64,000 nucleotides of DNA. Source: JANMZO01 sp963763135 (GTDB taxonomy: Bacteria; Actinomycetota; Acidimicrobiia; Acidimicrobiales; JANYDT01). The stretch is taken from the NCBI GenBank assembly GCA_963763135.1, contig CAVXNJ010000012.1, positions 558,001 to 622,000 on the forward strand, given 5' to 3'. The notes beneath the pieces were generated by a model, which did not search any database, was not told the origin of the DNA, and worked only from the letters and a program-made list of their open reading frames with translations. This document shows, piece after piece, positions 1 to 8,329 of the stretch (the first letter of the stretch is position 1; each line of letters starts with the position of its first letter). Both the position numbers and the translations under genes were made by a program.

Positions 1-101
1 CAGCCTCGCTCCTCACTCGCTAACGCTCGCTCGCACTCTCGACCCTCGCCGGGGCCGCTTGAATCTGACGGTGCTGGGCCCCGCCGGCTATTGACTCAGT
101 T

Positions 102-1566
102 CTACAGCGTGGCGGCAGAAACGAGGGGTGCGGGGAGCTGAGATTCGCCCATGAGCCACTTGTCGCACGCGGCGGCCGCGCTGCGGCCTTCGGCGATGGC
201 CCACACGATGAGCGACTGGCCGCGGCCCATGTCACCGGCCACGAACACGCCCTCGACGGACGTGGCGTACGCGGTGTCGCGGGCGACGTTGCCGCGACCG
301 TCTGAGGGTCACGCCGAACTGCTCGAGGAGCCCGTTGCGCTCGGGACCGACGAAGCCCATGGCGAGGAAGACGTAGTCGACGGGCATCTCGAACTCCGAG
401 CCTTCGACCTTCTCGAAACTCATCCGGCCGTCGGTGAAGACCTGCTCGACCTCGTGGCCACGAAGGGCAACGAGGTTGCCGTTGCCGTCGCCGACGAACT
501 CGGTCGTCGTCACCGAGTACACGCGCTCGCCGCCCTCTTCGTGGGCTGACGTGACCTTGTAGAGCATCGGGAACGTCGGCCACGGGTTGGAGGCCGCCCG
601 GGTGTCAGGTGGGCGGGGCATGATCTCGAACTGGTGAACGCTGATCGCGCCCTGTCGGTGCGCGGTGCCGAGGCAGTCCGCGCCGGTGTCGCCGCCACCG
701 ATGATGATGACCCGCTTGCCGCTCACGTTGATGGGCGACACGGGCATGTCGCCGTGCTGCACCTTGTTGGCCGGGGTCAGGTAATCCATCGCCCCGTAGA
801 CGCCACGATTCTCACGGCCGGGAATCGGCAGGTCGCGCGCGGCGGTCGCTCCGCCAGCCAGCACGACGGCGTCGAAGTTCGACTTCAGATCATCGGCCGA
901 GGGGTGACCCGGCTGGCCGACATGAACCCCGGTCTTGAAGATCGTGCCCTCGGCGCGCATCTGCTCGAGGCGTCGGTCGAGGACCCACTTCTCCATCTTG
1001 AACTCCGGGATGCCGTACCGCAGTAGCCCACCAACGCGGTCAGCACGTTCGTACACGGTCACCTGGTGACCGGCTCGTGTGAGCTGCTGAGCGGTGGCGA
1101 GACCGGCGGGGCCGGAGCCGATGACGGCAACGCGCTTCTCGGTCTTCACCTTCGGAAGCACGGGCTTCACGTTGCCTTCGTCCCACGCCCGGTCGACGAT
1201 CGTGTTTTCGACCTGCTTGATCGTTACGGGATCGTCGTTGATGCCGAGCACACACGCGCCTTCGCACGGGGCCGGGCACAGGCGACCGGTGAACTCAGGA
1301 AAGTTGTTCGTCGCGTGGAGACGCTCGATCGCGTCGTACCAGTCGTTGCGGTAGACGAGATCGTTCCACTCCGGAATGAGGTTTCCGAGCGGGCAGCCGT
1401 TGTGGCAGAACGGAATGCCGCAGTCCATGCAGCGGCCGGCCTGGACCTTGAGGGCCGAGTCGGGGAACGGCTCGTAGACCTCTTTCCAGTCCTTCAGCCG
1501 GATCTGCACGGGGCGGCGCGTCGGCGTGGCGCGGCCGTTCTTGAGGAATCCACCAATCTCACCCAT
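102..1566 (-). CDS. gltD: Glutamate synthase small subunit (frameshifted)
   Basis: This is the NADPH-oxidising beta subunit of glutamate synthase, which feeds electrons to GltB for glutamate formation from glutamine and 2-oxoglutarate. The start at 1566 follows a GGGAGG Shine-Dalgarno. Cysteines 46, 49, 54 and 58 and a second cluster (97, 101, 105) match the N-terminal iron-sulfur region. GSGPAGLA near residue 150 binds FAD and GGGDTG near 290 binds NADPH. One extra base at position 303 breaks the frame after about residue 421. Skipping it restores a normal C-terminus (VEGVFVAGDMGRGQS, then the stop at 102-104), giving 487 residues, the usual family length. The gene lies 105 bp downstream of gltB on the same strand. 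The family call is secure. Whether the frameshift is real is unknown. Confidence 0.93.
303..303 (-). other. Single-base insertion breaking gltD
   Basis: Read on the minus strand, the codons run ACC-CTC, then one surplus A, then GAC-GGT-CGC. Removing the A continues a textbook GltD C-terminus for about 67 more residues. Keeping it gives an arginine-rich non-family tail that stops at 232. The base is not in a homopolymer. Confidence 0.8.
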
Positions 1567-1581
1567 GACGGGCCTCCCGGG

Positions 1582-1626
1582 AAACGTAGGTACACAGAAT
1601 GTCAGTAGGCAAAACGTAGGTACACA
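1582..1626. repeat. Imperfect 30-bp direct repeat between gltB and gltD
   Basis: AAACGTAGGTACACA occurs at 1582-1596 and again at 1612-1626, exactly 30 bp apart. The 15 bp after each copy match less well. The repeat lies upstream of the gltD start and downstream of the gltB stop. A related sequence, read on the minus strand, sits at the 3' end of the lipoprotein gene near 27.62-27.66 kb. Confidence 0.75.
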
Positions 1627-1671
1627 TAGTGCAAGTGCGCATATCAATCACGATGATCAGTCTCCGGAGGC

Positions 1672-4600
1672 TCAGACGCGGGCGGCGGCCATGATGGCCT
1701 CGTCGACGTCACGGCCTTCGGCTTCGGCTGCGGCCCGGGCCCGGATGACCCGCTTGTAGTCCTGCGGCATGACCTTGTAGAAGTGCCGGATTTCCTCGAT
1801 GAAGTGGGCCAGCACCCGGTCGGCGACGGTCGAACCCGTCTCGGCAAAGTGCTTGCGGATCGTCGCTTCGAGCACTTCGCGGTCTTCGGTGGTGAACGGG
1901 TCGAGGTCGACCATTTCACGGTTGAGCAGCGACGGGAAGACGCCAGTCGGGTCGTACACGTAGGCCACGCCGCCGGACATACCGGCACCGAAGTTACGGC
2001 CGGTCGGGCCGAGCACCACGACCCGGCCGCCGGTCATGTACTCACACGCGTGGTCGCCGACACCTTCCACGACGGCAGTTGCGCCGGAGTTACGCACACA
2101 GAAGCGCTCGCCCACGACACCGCGGATGAAGGCTTCGCCGCCGGTCGCGCCGTAGAGGGCGACGTTGCCGGCGATGATGTTGTCTTCGGCGACGAATGCC
2201 GCCGGGGCGTCGCGGTGCGGGAACACGGCGAGCCGGCCACCGGAGAGACCCTTGCCGAAGTAGTCGTTCGCGTCACCCTGCACCCGCAGCGTGACTCCCT
2301 TCGGCACAAACGCCCCGAACGAGTTGCCGGCCGAGCCGGTGAACTGGACCTGGATCGTGTTGTCGGGAAGACCGGCCCCACCGTAACGGCGGGTGACTTC
2401 GGCCCCGAGCATCGTGCCAACGGTGCGGTTGACGTTGCGGATCGGCATTTCCAGCGACACGGGCCGGGCGTCTTGCAGCGCAGCTTCGCACAGCGAGATG
2501 AGCGTCTTGTCGAGGGCCCGGTCGAGACCATGGTCCTGGGCGACCGTGTTGTACAGCGACGACTCGTAACGGGTTTCGGGGATGTGCAGGATCGGGGAAA
2601 GGTCGAGTCCCTTGGCCTTCCAGTGGGTAACGGCGTGATCGGTGTCGATGACCTCGGCGTGACCGACCATTTCTTCGACCGTGCGGAAGCCGAGCGAAGC
2701 CATAAGTTCACGTACTTCTTCCGCGATGTACTCGAAGAAGTTGACGACGAACTCGGGCTTGCCGCTGAACTTCTCGCGCAACTTCGGGTTCTGGGTGGCG
2801 ACGCCCACGGGGCAGGTGTCGAGATGGCAGACGCGCATCATGATGCAACCGCTCACGACGAGCGGGGCGGTCGCGAAACCGAACTCCTCGGCGCCGAGCA
2901 GGGCGGCGATGACGACGTCGCGTCCCGTCTTCAGCTGGCCGTCGGCCTGCACGACGATGCGATCGCGAAGTCCGTTGAGGAGCAGAGTCTGCTGGGTTTC
3001 GGCCAGGCCGAGCTCCCAGGGACCGCCGGCGTGCTTGAGCGACGTGAGCGGCGATGCGCCGGTTCCGCCGTCGTGGCCCGAAATGAGCACAACGTCGGCA
3101 TGCGCTTTCGACACACCCGCAGCAACGGTGCCCACGCCAACCTCGGCGACGAGCTTCACGTGCACCCGGGCCTGATCGTTCGCGTTCTTGAGGTCGTGGA
3201 TCAGCTGGGCCAGGTCCTCAATGGAATAGATGTCGTGGTGCGGCGGTGGGCTGATCAGACCGACGCCGGGCGTGGAGTGCCGGGTCTTGGCGATCCACGG
3301 GTAGACCTTGTGACCGGGCAGCTGACCGCCCTCACCGGGCTTCGCACCCTGGGCCATCTTGATCTGGAGGTCGTCGGCATTGACGAGATACTCGCTGGTC
3401 ACACCGAAGCGGCCGCTGGCCACCTGCTTGATGGAACTCCGCTTGGAGTCACCGTTGGCCATCGGCACGAAGCGCTCGGGGTCCTCGCCACCTTCACCAG
3501 TGTTCGACTTGCCGCCGATGCGGTTCATCGCAATGGCGAGCGTCTCGTGGGCTTCCGACGATATGGACCCATAGCTCATGGCACCGGTCGAGAAGCGCTT
3601 GACGACGTCGGACACCGACTCGACCTCGTCGATGGATATCGGCGTGCGACCCATTTCCTCTGCGGTCCTCAGACGGAACAGGCCACGAAGCGTTGCTAAG
3701 TGCGCAGACTGATCGTTGACCAGCGTTGTGTATTCCTTGAACACGTCGTAGCGACCCGAGCGTGTGGCGTGCTGGAGCTTGAAGACGGTATCGGGGTTGA
3801 AGAGGTGGTACTCGCCTTCGCGACGCCACTGGTACTCACCACCCTGCTCGAGTTGGCGGTGCGCCCGGGCCGTGGCCCGGTCGGGATAGGCCTTGGCGTG
3901 GCGCTCGGCCGTTTCCGCGGCGATCACATCGAGCCCGACACCACCGAGGCGCGAAACCGTGCCGGTGAAGTACTGCTCGACGACGTCGGGAGCCAGGCCG
4001 ATGCACTCGAACACCTGCGCACCCATGTAGCTCGACACCGTCGAGATACCCATCTTCGACATGACCTTGAGGACGCCCTTGCCCATGGCCTTGACGTAGT
4101 TCTTCACGGCCTTGCGGGGATCGGCGTCGAGTTCGCCCTCACGGATCATGTCTTCGATGGTCTCGAACGCCAGATACGGGTTGACGGCCGAAGCGCCATA
4201 ACCGATCAGCAGACAGGCGTGGTGGACTTCGCGGCAGTCGCCGGTTTCCACGATGATCGAGATCCGGGTACGCGTCTTCTCCCTGATCAGGTGGTGATGC
4301 ACGGCGCTGAGCAGGAGCAACGACGGGATCGGGGCCAGCTCCGGACTGGAATCGCGGTCGGAGAGAATGATGATCTTCGCGCCTTCGCTGATCGCGGCTG
4401 ACGCTTCATGGCAGAGCTCGTCAAGACGCTGACGAAGCTGTTCACCGGCGCCGGCGAAGGAACCGTCGTGTTCGCGCTTGGCCCCGGCGACCTTGAACAA
4501 TCCTTTGAGTACATACGGTCGGTATCCGGGCATGTCGCCGTCGTCGTTGACGTGCACGATCTTGGCCAGATCGTCGTTGTCGATGATCGGTGAGGTGAGC

Positions 4601-6363
4601 GAAATCTGGCGGCACGACGCCGGGTTCGGCGCGAGAAGGTTTCCTTCGGGGCCGATGGCGTTGCCGAGGCTGGTGACAAGTTCTTCGCGGATTGCGTCGA
4701 GCGGTGGGTTCGTGACCTGGGCGAAGAGCTGCTGGAAGTAGTCGAACAGCATGCGGGGACGGTCGCTCAACACCGCTATCGGCGTGTCGGTGCCCATCGA
4801 GCCGAGCGCTTCCTGACCGGCCTTGGCCATCGGCTTGATGAGGATCGCGAGATCCTCCAGCGTGTAGCCGAAGATGGTCTGGCGACGCAGGACCGACTCG
4901 TGCGGGTACACGGCGTGCGGGCGGGCCGGCAGGTCGTCGATGGCGAGGAGACCGGCGTGCAGCCAGTCGGCATAGGGATGCTCGGTGGCGAGCGCGTGCT
5001 TCACTTCCTCGTCGTCGAGGATCCGGCCCTGCGCGGTGTCGATGAGGAACATGCGTCCGGGTTGCAGGCGCGTCTTGCGAATGACCTTCGACGGGTCGAT
5101 GTCGAGCACGCCGACCTCCGACGCCATGATCACGAGGTCATCGCTCGTGATCCAAAGGCGGCTCGGCCGCAGTCCGTTGCGGTCAAGGACCGCTCCGACG
5201 ACGGTGCCATCGGTGAAGGCCACGTCGGCCGGACCGTCCCAGGCTTCCATCATCGACGCGTGGAACTTGTAGAACGCCTTCTTCTCCGGCGACATCGTGG
5301 CGTGGTTCTCCCAGGCCTCCGGAATCATCATCAGCATCGCGTGGTGCAGCGGGCGGCCACCGAGATGCAGAAGTTCCAGGACGTTGTCGAAGCTCGCCGA
5401 GTCGGACCCACCGGGCTGAATGATCGGAAACAGCCGCTCCAGATCACCGGGGATGAGGTCGCTCTTCAGCATGGTCTCGCGGGCCCGCATCCAGTTACGG
5501 TTGCCCTGCACGGTGTTGATCTCGCCGTTGTGGGCGATGTAGCGGTACGGGTGGCTGAGCGGCCAGCTCGGAAAGGTGTTGGTCGAAAAACGCGAGTGGA
5601 TAAGGGCGATGGCCGACTCGATGCGCTCGTCGACCAGGTCGACGAAGAAGTGGTCGAGCTGGTCGGTGGTGAGCATGCCCTTGAAGATGAACGTGCGGTA
5701 GCTGAGGCTCGGGAAATAGACGCCCGCAACTTCGTTCTCAACGCGCTTGCGCACCACGTACGCCCGACGCTCGAGGTTCATGTCGTTGAGGTACGGATCG
5801 ATGCCGGCGATGAACAGGTACTTGAACGTCGGCATGACGTTGATGGCCGTCGGCCCGAGCGTTGACGGGTCGGTGGGAACATCGCGCCACGCGACGGTTC
5901 GCATGCCTTCCTCAGCCACGATCGCATCGATGTGCGCGCACGCGGCGGCCGCCTCGGTCGGATCCTTGGGCAGGAACGCCATACCGGCGGCGTAGCGGCC
6001 GACGGCAGGAAGCGTCACGCCGGCTGCAGTCAGGATTTCCCGGAAGAAGCGGTCCGGAGTCTGGATCAAGATGCCCGCGCCGTCGCCGGAGTTGGGCTCT
6101 GCGCCTGCGGCACCGCGGTGCTCCATGTTCTTCAGGGCCGTGATGCCCTTCGCCACGACATCGTGGCTGCGCACGCCTTTGATGTGGGCGATGAAGCCGA
6201 CACCGCACGCGTCGTGCTCGAACTTCGGATCGTAGAGACCCTGCTTCACCGGGCGGTCGCCGTGCGTGAGAAGGGAGGGAACGGCAAGGGCCGCTGGAGA
6301 GGCGGCGCGCTTCTTGCTGAGGAAAACAGGAGTGGTCGAAGCAGATGGGGACGGCAGTGACAT
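1672..6363 (-). CDS. gltB: Glutamate synthase large subunit
   Basis: This is the large subunit of glutamate synthase, about 1563 residues, normal for the family. The ATG at 6363 follows CTGGAG and was preferred over an unlikely 99-codon upstream extension. The mature N-terminal nucleophile is the cysteine near residue 53 (HDACGVGF). It is followed by the class II glutamine amidotransferase domain, a central domain, the FMN-binding synthase domain, and the C-terminal beta-helix. The iron-sulfur motif CIMMRVCHLDTCPVG is complete. The propeptide of about 52 residues is somewhat long. The enzyme makes two glutamates from glutamine and 2-oxoglutarate in the cytoplasm, with GltD as electron donor encoded next downstream. 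Long open frames on the opposite strand are codon-bias shadows. Confidence 0.96.
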   Translation of the reverse strand: MSLPSPSASTTPVFLSKKRAASPAALAVPSLLTHGDRPVKQGLYDPKFEHDACGVGFIAHIKGVRSHDVVAKGITALKNMEHRGAAGAEPNSGDGAGILIQTPDRFFREILTAAGVTLPAVGRYAAGMAFLPKDPTEAAAACAHIDAIVAEEGMRTVAWRDVPTDPSTLGPTAINVMPTFKYLFIAGIDPYLNDMNLERRAYVVRKRVENEVAGVYFPSLSYRTFIFKGMLTTDQLDHFFVDLVDERIESAIALIHSRFSTNTFPSWPLSHPYRYIAHNGEINTVQGNRNWMRARETMLKSDLIPGDLERLFPIIQPGGSDSASFDNVLELLHLGGRPLHHAMLMMIPEAWENHATMSPEKKAFYKFHASMMEAWDGPADVAFTDGTVVGAVLDRNGLRPSRLWITSDDLVIMASEVGVLDIDPSKVIRKTRLQPGRMFLIDTAQGRILDDEEVKHALATEHPYADWLHAGLLAIDDLPARPHAVYPHESVLRRQTIFGYTLEDLAILIKPMAKAGQEALGSMGTDTPIAVLSDRPRMLFDYFQQLFAQVTNPPLDAIREELVTSLGNAIGPEGNLLAPNPASCRQISLTSPIIDNDDLAKIVHVNDDGDMPGYRPYVLKGLFKVAGAKREHDGSFAGAGEQLRQRLDELCHEASAAISEGAKIIILSDRDSSPELAPIPSLLLLSAVHHHLIREKTRTRISIIVETGDCREVHHACLLIGYGASAVNPYLAFETIEDMIREGELDADPRKAVKNYVKAMGKGVLKVMSKMGISTVSSYMGAQVFECIGLAPDVVEQYFTGTVSRLGGVGLDVIAAETAERHAKAYPDRATARAHRQLEQGGEYQWRREGEYHLFNPDTVFKLQHATRSGRYDVFKEYTTLVNDQSAHLATLRGLFRLRTAEEMGRTPISIDEVESVSDVVKRFSTGAMSYGSISSEAHETLAIAMNRIGGKSNTGEGGEDPERFVPMANGDSKRSSIKQVASGRFGVTSEYLVNADDLQIKMAQGAKPGEGGQLPGHKVYPWIAKTRHSTPGVGLISPPPHHDIYSIEDLAQLIHDLKNANDQARVHVKLVAEVGVGTVAAGVSKAHADVVLISGHDGGTGASPLTSLKHAGGPWELGLAETQQTLLLNGLRDRIVVQADGQLKTGRDVVIAALLGAEEFGFATAPLVVSGCIMMRVCHLDTCPVGVATQNPKLREKFSGKPEFVVNFFEYIAEEVRELMASLGFRTVEEMVGHAEVIDTDHAVTHWKAKGLDLSPILHIPETRYESSLYNTVAQDHGLDRALDKTLISLCEAALQDARPVSLEMPIRNVNRTVGTMLGAEVTRRYGGAGLPDNTIQVQFTGSAGNSFGAFVPKGVTLRVQGDANDYFGKGLSGGRLAVFPHRDAPAAFVAEDNIIAGNVALYGATGGEAFIRGVVGERFCVRNSGATAVVEGVGDHACEYMTGGRVVVLGPTGRNFGAGMSGGVAYVYDPTGVFPSLLNREMVDLDPFTTEDREVLEATIRKHFAETGSTVADRVLAHFIEEIRHFYKVMPQDYKRVIRARAAAEAEGRDVDEAIMAAARV

Positions 6364-6460
6364 GGCAACTCCAGGGAGACAAACCGGATACGACTCAGAT
6401 TGTGCTTCCCGGGACGACGCTGGCCCGTTCGAACGGGCAAAACTTAGCATGCGTGAGCCG

Positions 6461-6940
6461 ATGGGTGCCAAGGGGATTTCGACGGGCGTTGGAGCACCGA
6501 CGAACGACAATGGCAGTGTGATTCCCAACGACGGTCTGAACAGCGACGACGGTCTGAACCGCAACGAATCGGGACTGGACGAGGTTCGGGCACACATGAT
6601 CGCTGAGCGACGACGCCTGCAGTCGCTCGTGGACTCGCTCACGGCGAACTTCGACGACATCGCCGAGGCCGCCGACGCCAGCCCGCCCGACGACGAACAC
6701 GACCCCGAAGGTCACACGATCGCCTTCGAACGATCGCAGCTGACCGGTCGACGCAACGAGTATCTGCAAGCCATCGAAGAATTGAACGCGGCGGAGTCCC
6801 GCCTCGATGATGCCCGGTCGGCGCTCTGCGACGACTGCGGCCAACCAATCCCCCACGAACGCCGGCTTGCCGTTCCCAGCACGACCCGCTGCGTCGAGTG
6901 CGCCCGCACCGGCCGGCGGCCCCGCCTCGGAACCACCTGA
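6461..6940 (+). CDS. DksA/TraR-type C4 zinc-finger protein
   Basis: This is a 159-residue protein divergent from gltB. Its C-terminal half is a predicted helical hairpin rich in acidic and basic residues, followed by a four-cysteine zinc finger: CDDC at about residues 123-126 and CVEC at 144-147, separated by 17 residues. That arrangement is typical of DksA/TraR-family RNA-polymerase-binding proteins. The N-terminus (NDGLN-SDDGLN) holds an 18-bp in-frame duplication and looks disordered. The start is uncertain: 6461 (MGAKG) and 6449 (MREPM) are both possible, and a TAGCAT box lies at 6445-6450. It may modulate transcription, but its targets cannot be read from the sequence. Confidence 0.8.
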   Translation: MGAKGISTGVGAPTNDNGSVIPNDGLNSDDGLNRNESGLDEVRAHMIAERRRLQSLVDSLTANFDDIAEAADASPPDDEHDPEGHTIAFERSQLTGRRNEYLQAIEELNAAESRLDDARSALCDDCGQPIPHERRLAVPSTTRCVECARTGRRPRLGTT

Positions 6941-7056
6941 GCGCTCGGTGGACCGTGGCACTTCGTCGATGCACCCGGCACCCGGCACCCGCGAGGGTTT
7001 CGACAGTCACCTCACTTTCGATGCGATCGGGCCCGTCTCCGCCTTGGCCTCAGTCC

Positions 7057-7569
7057 TCAGTCCTCGATGACGTCGAGTCCCGCCTCGCGGAGCCGAGCGA
7101 GGTTGTCGAGCATTCCCTGCAGAACGGCCGGATCGTGGCCTTCCCAGTTCTGCAGTTCGTCGATGACGCGCATCGGGTGGCGCGTCCGGTACGACCGGGT
7201 GACGTTGCCGGGGAACTTCTTGTTGGTGACGTTGGGGTCGTCTTCGAACGGGCCGGTCGGCTCGACGATGTAGACGCGACCCCGCTCGTCGTTTCCCGCG
7301 AAAGCCGTGGCCAGTTCGGCCGCCCAGACGGCAGGTTCGATCAGGGCGGCGAAGTAGACGTGGTTCGAGATCCGATCCTCCTGATAGTTCGAGCGACGGC
7401 CGGGGATGACCTCATCGTTCACCTCGAAGACGGTCTTCGTGCCGTGGAAGAACGGCCCCTCGACGTGGTCGAAGCGCTCGAAGGTCGCCGGGACGAACTC
7501 CAGCCCGGCCGACTCCGCGATTACTTCGGCGATGGATTTGGTTGCTCTGGCGTATTCGTCGGCGTTCAT
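7057..7569 (-). CDS. arr: Rifampin ADP-ribosyltransferase
   Basis: The protein would transfer ADP-ribose from NAD+ to rifamycin antibiotics. The 170 residues match the Arr family closely: FFHGTK near residue 40, a central segment ending in AAELA, VYIVEPTGPFEDDPN at about 99-113, NKKFPGN, and a WEGHDP segment near 142. It carries about 30 extra N-terminal residues compared with the short Arr enzymes I know. The ATG at 7569 follows a GGGAGGA Shine-Dalgarno. It is divergent from a TetR regulator, with a perfect inverted repeat between them, so control by that repressor is likely. The family call is strong. Actual rifampin resistance is inferred. Confidence 0.93.
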   Translation of the reverse strand: MNADEYARATKSIAEVIAESAGLEFVPATFERFDHVEGPFFHGTKTVFEVNDEVIPGRRSNYQEDRISNHVYFAALIEPAVWAAELATAFAGNDERGRVYIVEPTGPFEDDPNVTNKKFPGNVTRSYRTRHPMRVIDELQNWEGHDPAVLQGMLDNLARLREAGLDVIED

Positions 7570-7604
7570 GGCGTCCTCCCGATCAGTTGCTACCTACGTT
7601 CTAT

Positions 7605-7623
7605 ACGGAGGAATATACTCCGT
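7605..7623. promoter_or_regulatory. TetR operator between arr and tetR
   Basis: This is a perfect inverted repeat, ACGGAG-N7-CTCCGT. It overlaps the TATACT -10 box of the rightward (tetR) transcript and lies 36 bp upstream of the arr start. It is the natural operator for the adjacent TetR-family protein. Binding there should block tetR transcription and probably arr transcription. Confidence 0.8.
7614..7619 (+). promoter_or_regulatory. -10 box of the tetR transcript
   Basis: TATACT lies 6 nt before the ATG at 7626 and inside the right half of the operator. Transcription would start at that ATG, giving a leaderless message that begins with the 11-codon peptide. Confidence 0.65.
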
Positions 7624-7625
7624 TT

Positions 7626-7661
7626 ATGACAAATGCGGAATCGTCGGACTGGACCATGTGA
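7626..7661 (+). CDS. Possible 11-codon leader peptide upstream of tetR
   Basis: An ATG placed 6 nt after the TATACT box opens the frame MTNAESSDWTM and ends in TGA at 7659-7661. The stop overlaps the ATG of the TetR gene (TGATG). Ribosomes that initiate on the leaderless end could re-initiate on tetR. The peptide may have no function of its own. It is inferred from spacing and overlap only. Confidence 0.4.
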   Translation: MTNAESSDWTM

Positions 7662-8200
7662 TGCGAGCCGATGCCCGACACAGTCGTCGGCGGCTGCTCG
7701 ACGCCACGGTCGAATTGGTCCTCGAAATCGGCGGCGAGCCAACCCGAGACGCCGTCGCCCAACGGGCCGGCGTCGGGATCGGGACCCTGTACCGCCACTT
7801 TCCCGACCGACAGGCGCTCCTTCGTGCGGTAGTGCTCGACGTGCTCGACCGAACCATCGAGGCAGGTGAGTCGGCACTTACCGACGCACGCACGGGTGGA
7901 GAAGCGTTGCGCCGTTACATGCACGCCACCATCGACACCGGACTTGGCGTGGTCAACGTCATCCACCCGTTGCTCGAAACCCCGGACTGGCCCGAACAAC
8001 AAGCCGCGGCGAAAGGCATGCTCGACCGGTTGATCGACATCGCAACACGCGACGGTGCCATCGAAGACGTGACCGCCACCGACATCGCCCTCGCCACCAT
8101 TCGGTTCTGCCGTCCGTTGGCGATCGGCCTGGATCCCGCAGAAGAGCGAGCGATCGCCCATCGCCAGCTCAACTGCTATCTGGACGGGCTGATGCGCTAA
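7661..8200 (+). CDS. TetR-family transcriptional regulator
   Basis: This is a 179-residue repressor-type protein. The N-terminal DNA-binding domain is clear: MRADARHSRR at the start, a helix-turn-helix around residues 28-50 with GVGIGTLYRHFPDR as recognition helix. The rest is a variable helical ligand-binding domain. The chosen ATG overlaps the stop of an 11-codon upstream frame. The gene is divergent from arr and shares its control region, so it probably represses itself and arr until a ligand binds. Which ligand, whether a rifamycin or something else, cannot be told. Confidence 0.9.
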   Translation: MRADARHSRRRLLDATVELVLEIGGEPTRDAVAQRAGVGIGTLYRHFPDRQALLRAVVLDVLDRTIEAGESALTDARTGGEALRRYMHATIDTGLGVVNVIHPLLETPDWPEQQAAAKGMLDRLIDIATRDGAIEDVTATDIALATIRFCRPLAIGLDPAEERAIAHRQLNCYLDGLMR

Positions 8201-8265
8201 CCCGACAAGTCGGCTGAACAGACCGTGGAACTCGCAAGACCGCGGACCTCTTCAACATTGTGCGT

Positions 8266-8288
8266 TCAGTCGCTCACGGAGCGACTGA
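8266..8288. terminator. Hairpin between convergent genes
   Basis: TCAGTCGCT-CACGG-AGCGACTGA is a perfect 9-bp stem with a 5-nt loop. It sits between the ends of tetR and the SagB-type gene. No T-run follows, so any terminator role is tentative. Confidence 0.5.
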
Positions 8289-8329
8289 GAGAACAAGAAC
8301 GCGGACTCCCGCAATCACCGACCGCGCGC

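Noticed and set aside
1..101. Gene beyond the end of gltD
   Set aside because: Only CTCGC-rich repeated sequence is seen before the window edge; no supported start or domain.
1783..4401. Long open frames opposite gltB (638 and 233 codons)
   Set aside because: They mirror gltB codon bias on the other strand, show no domain, and have Arg/Gly/His/Val-rich composition typical of shadows.
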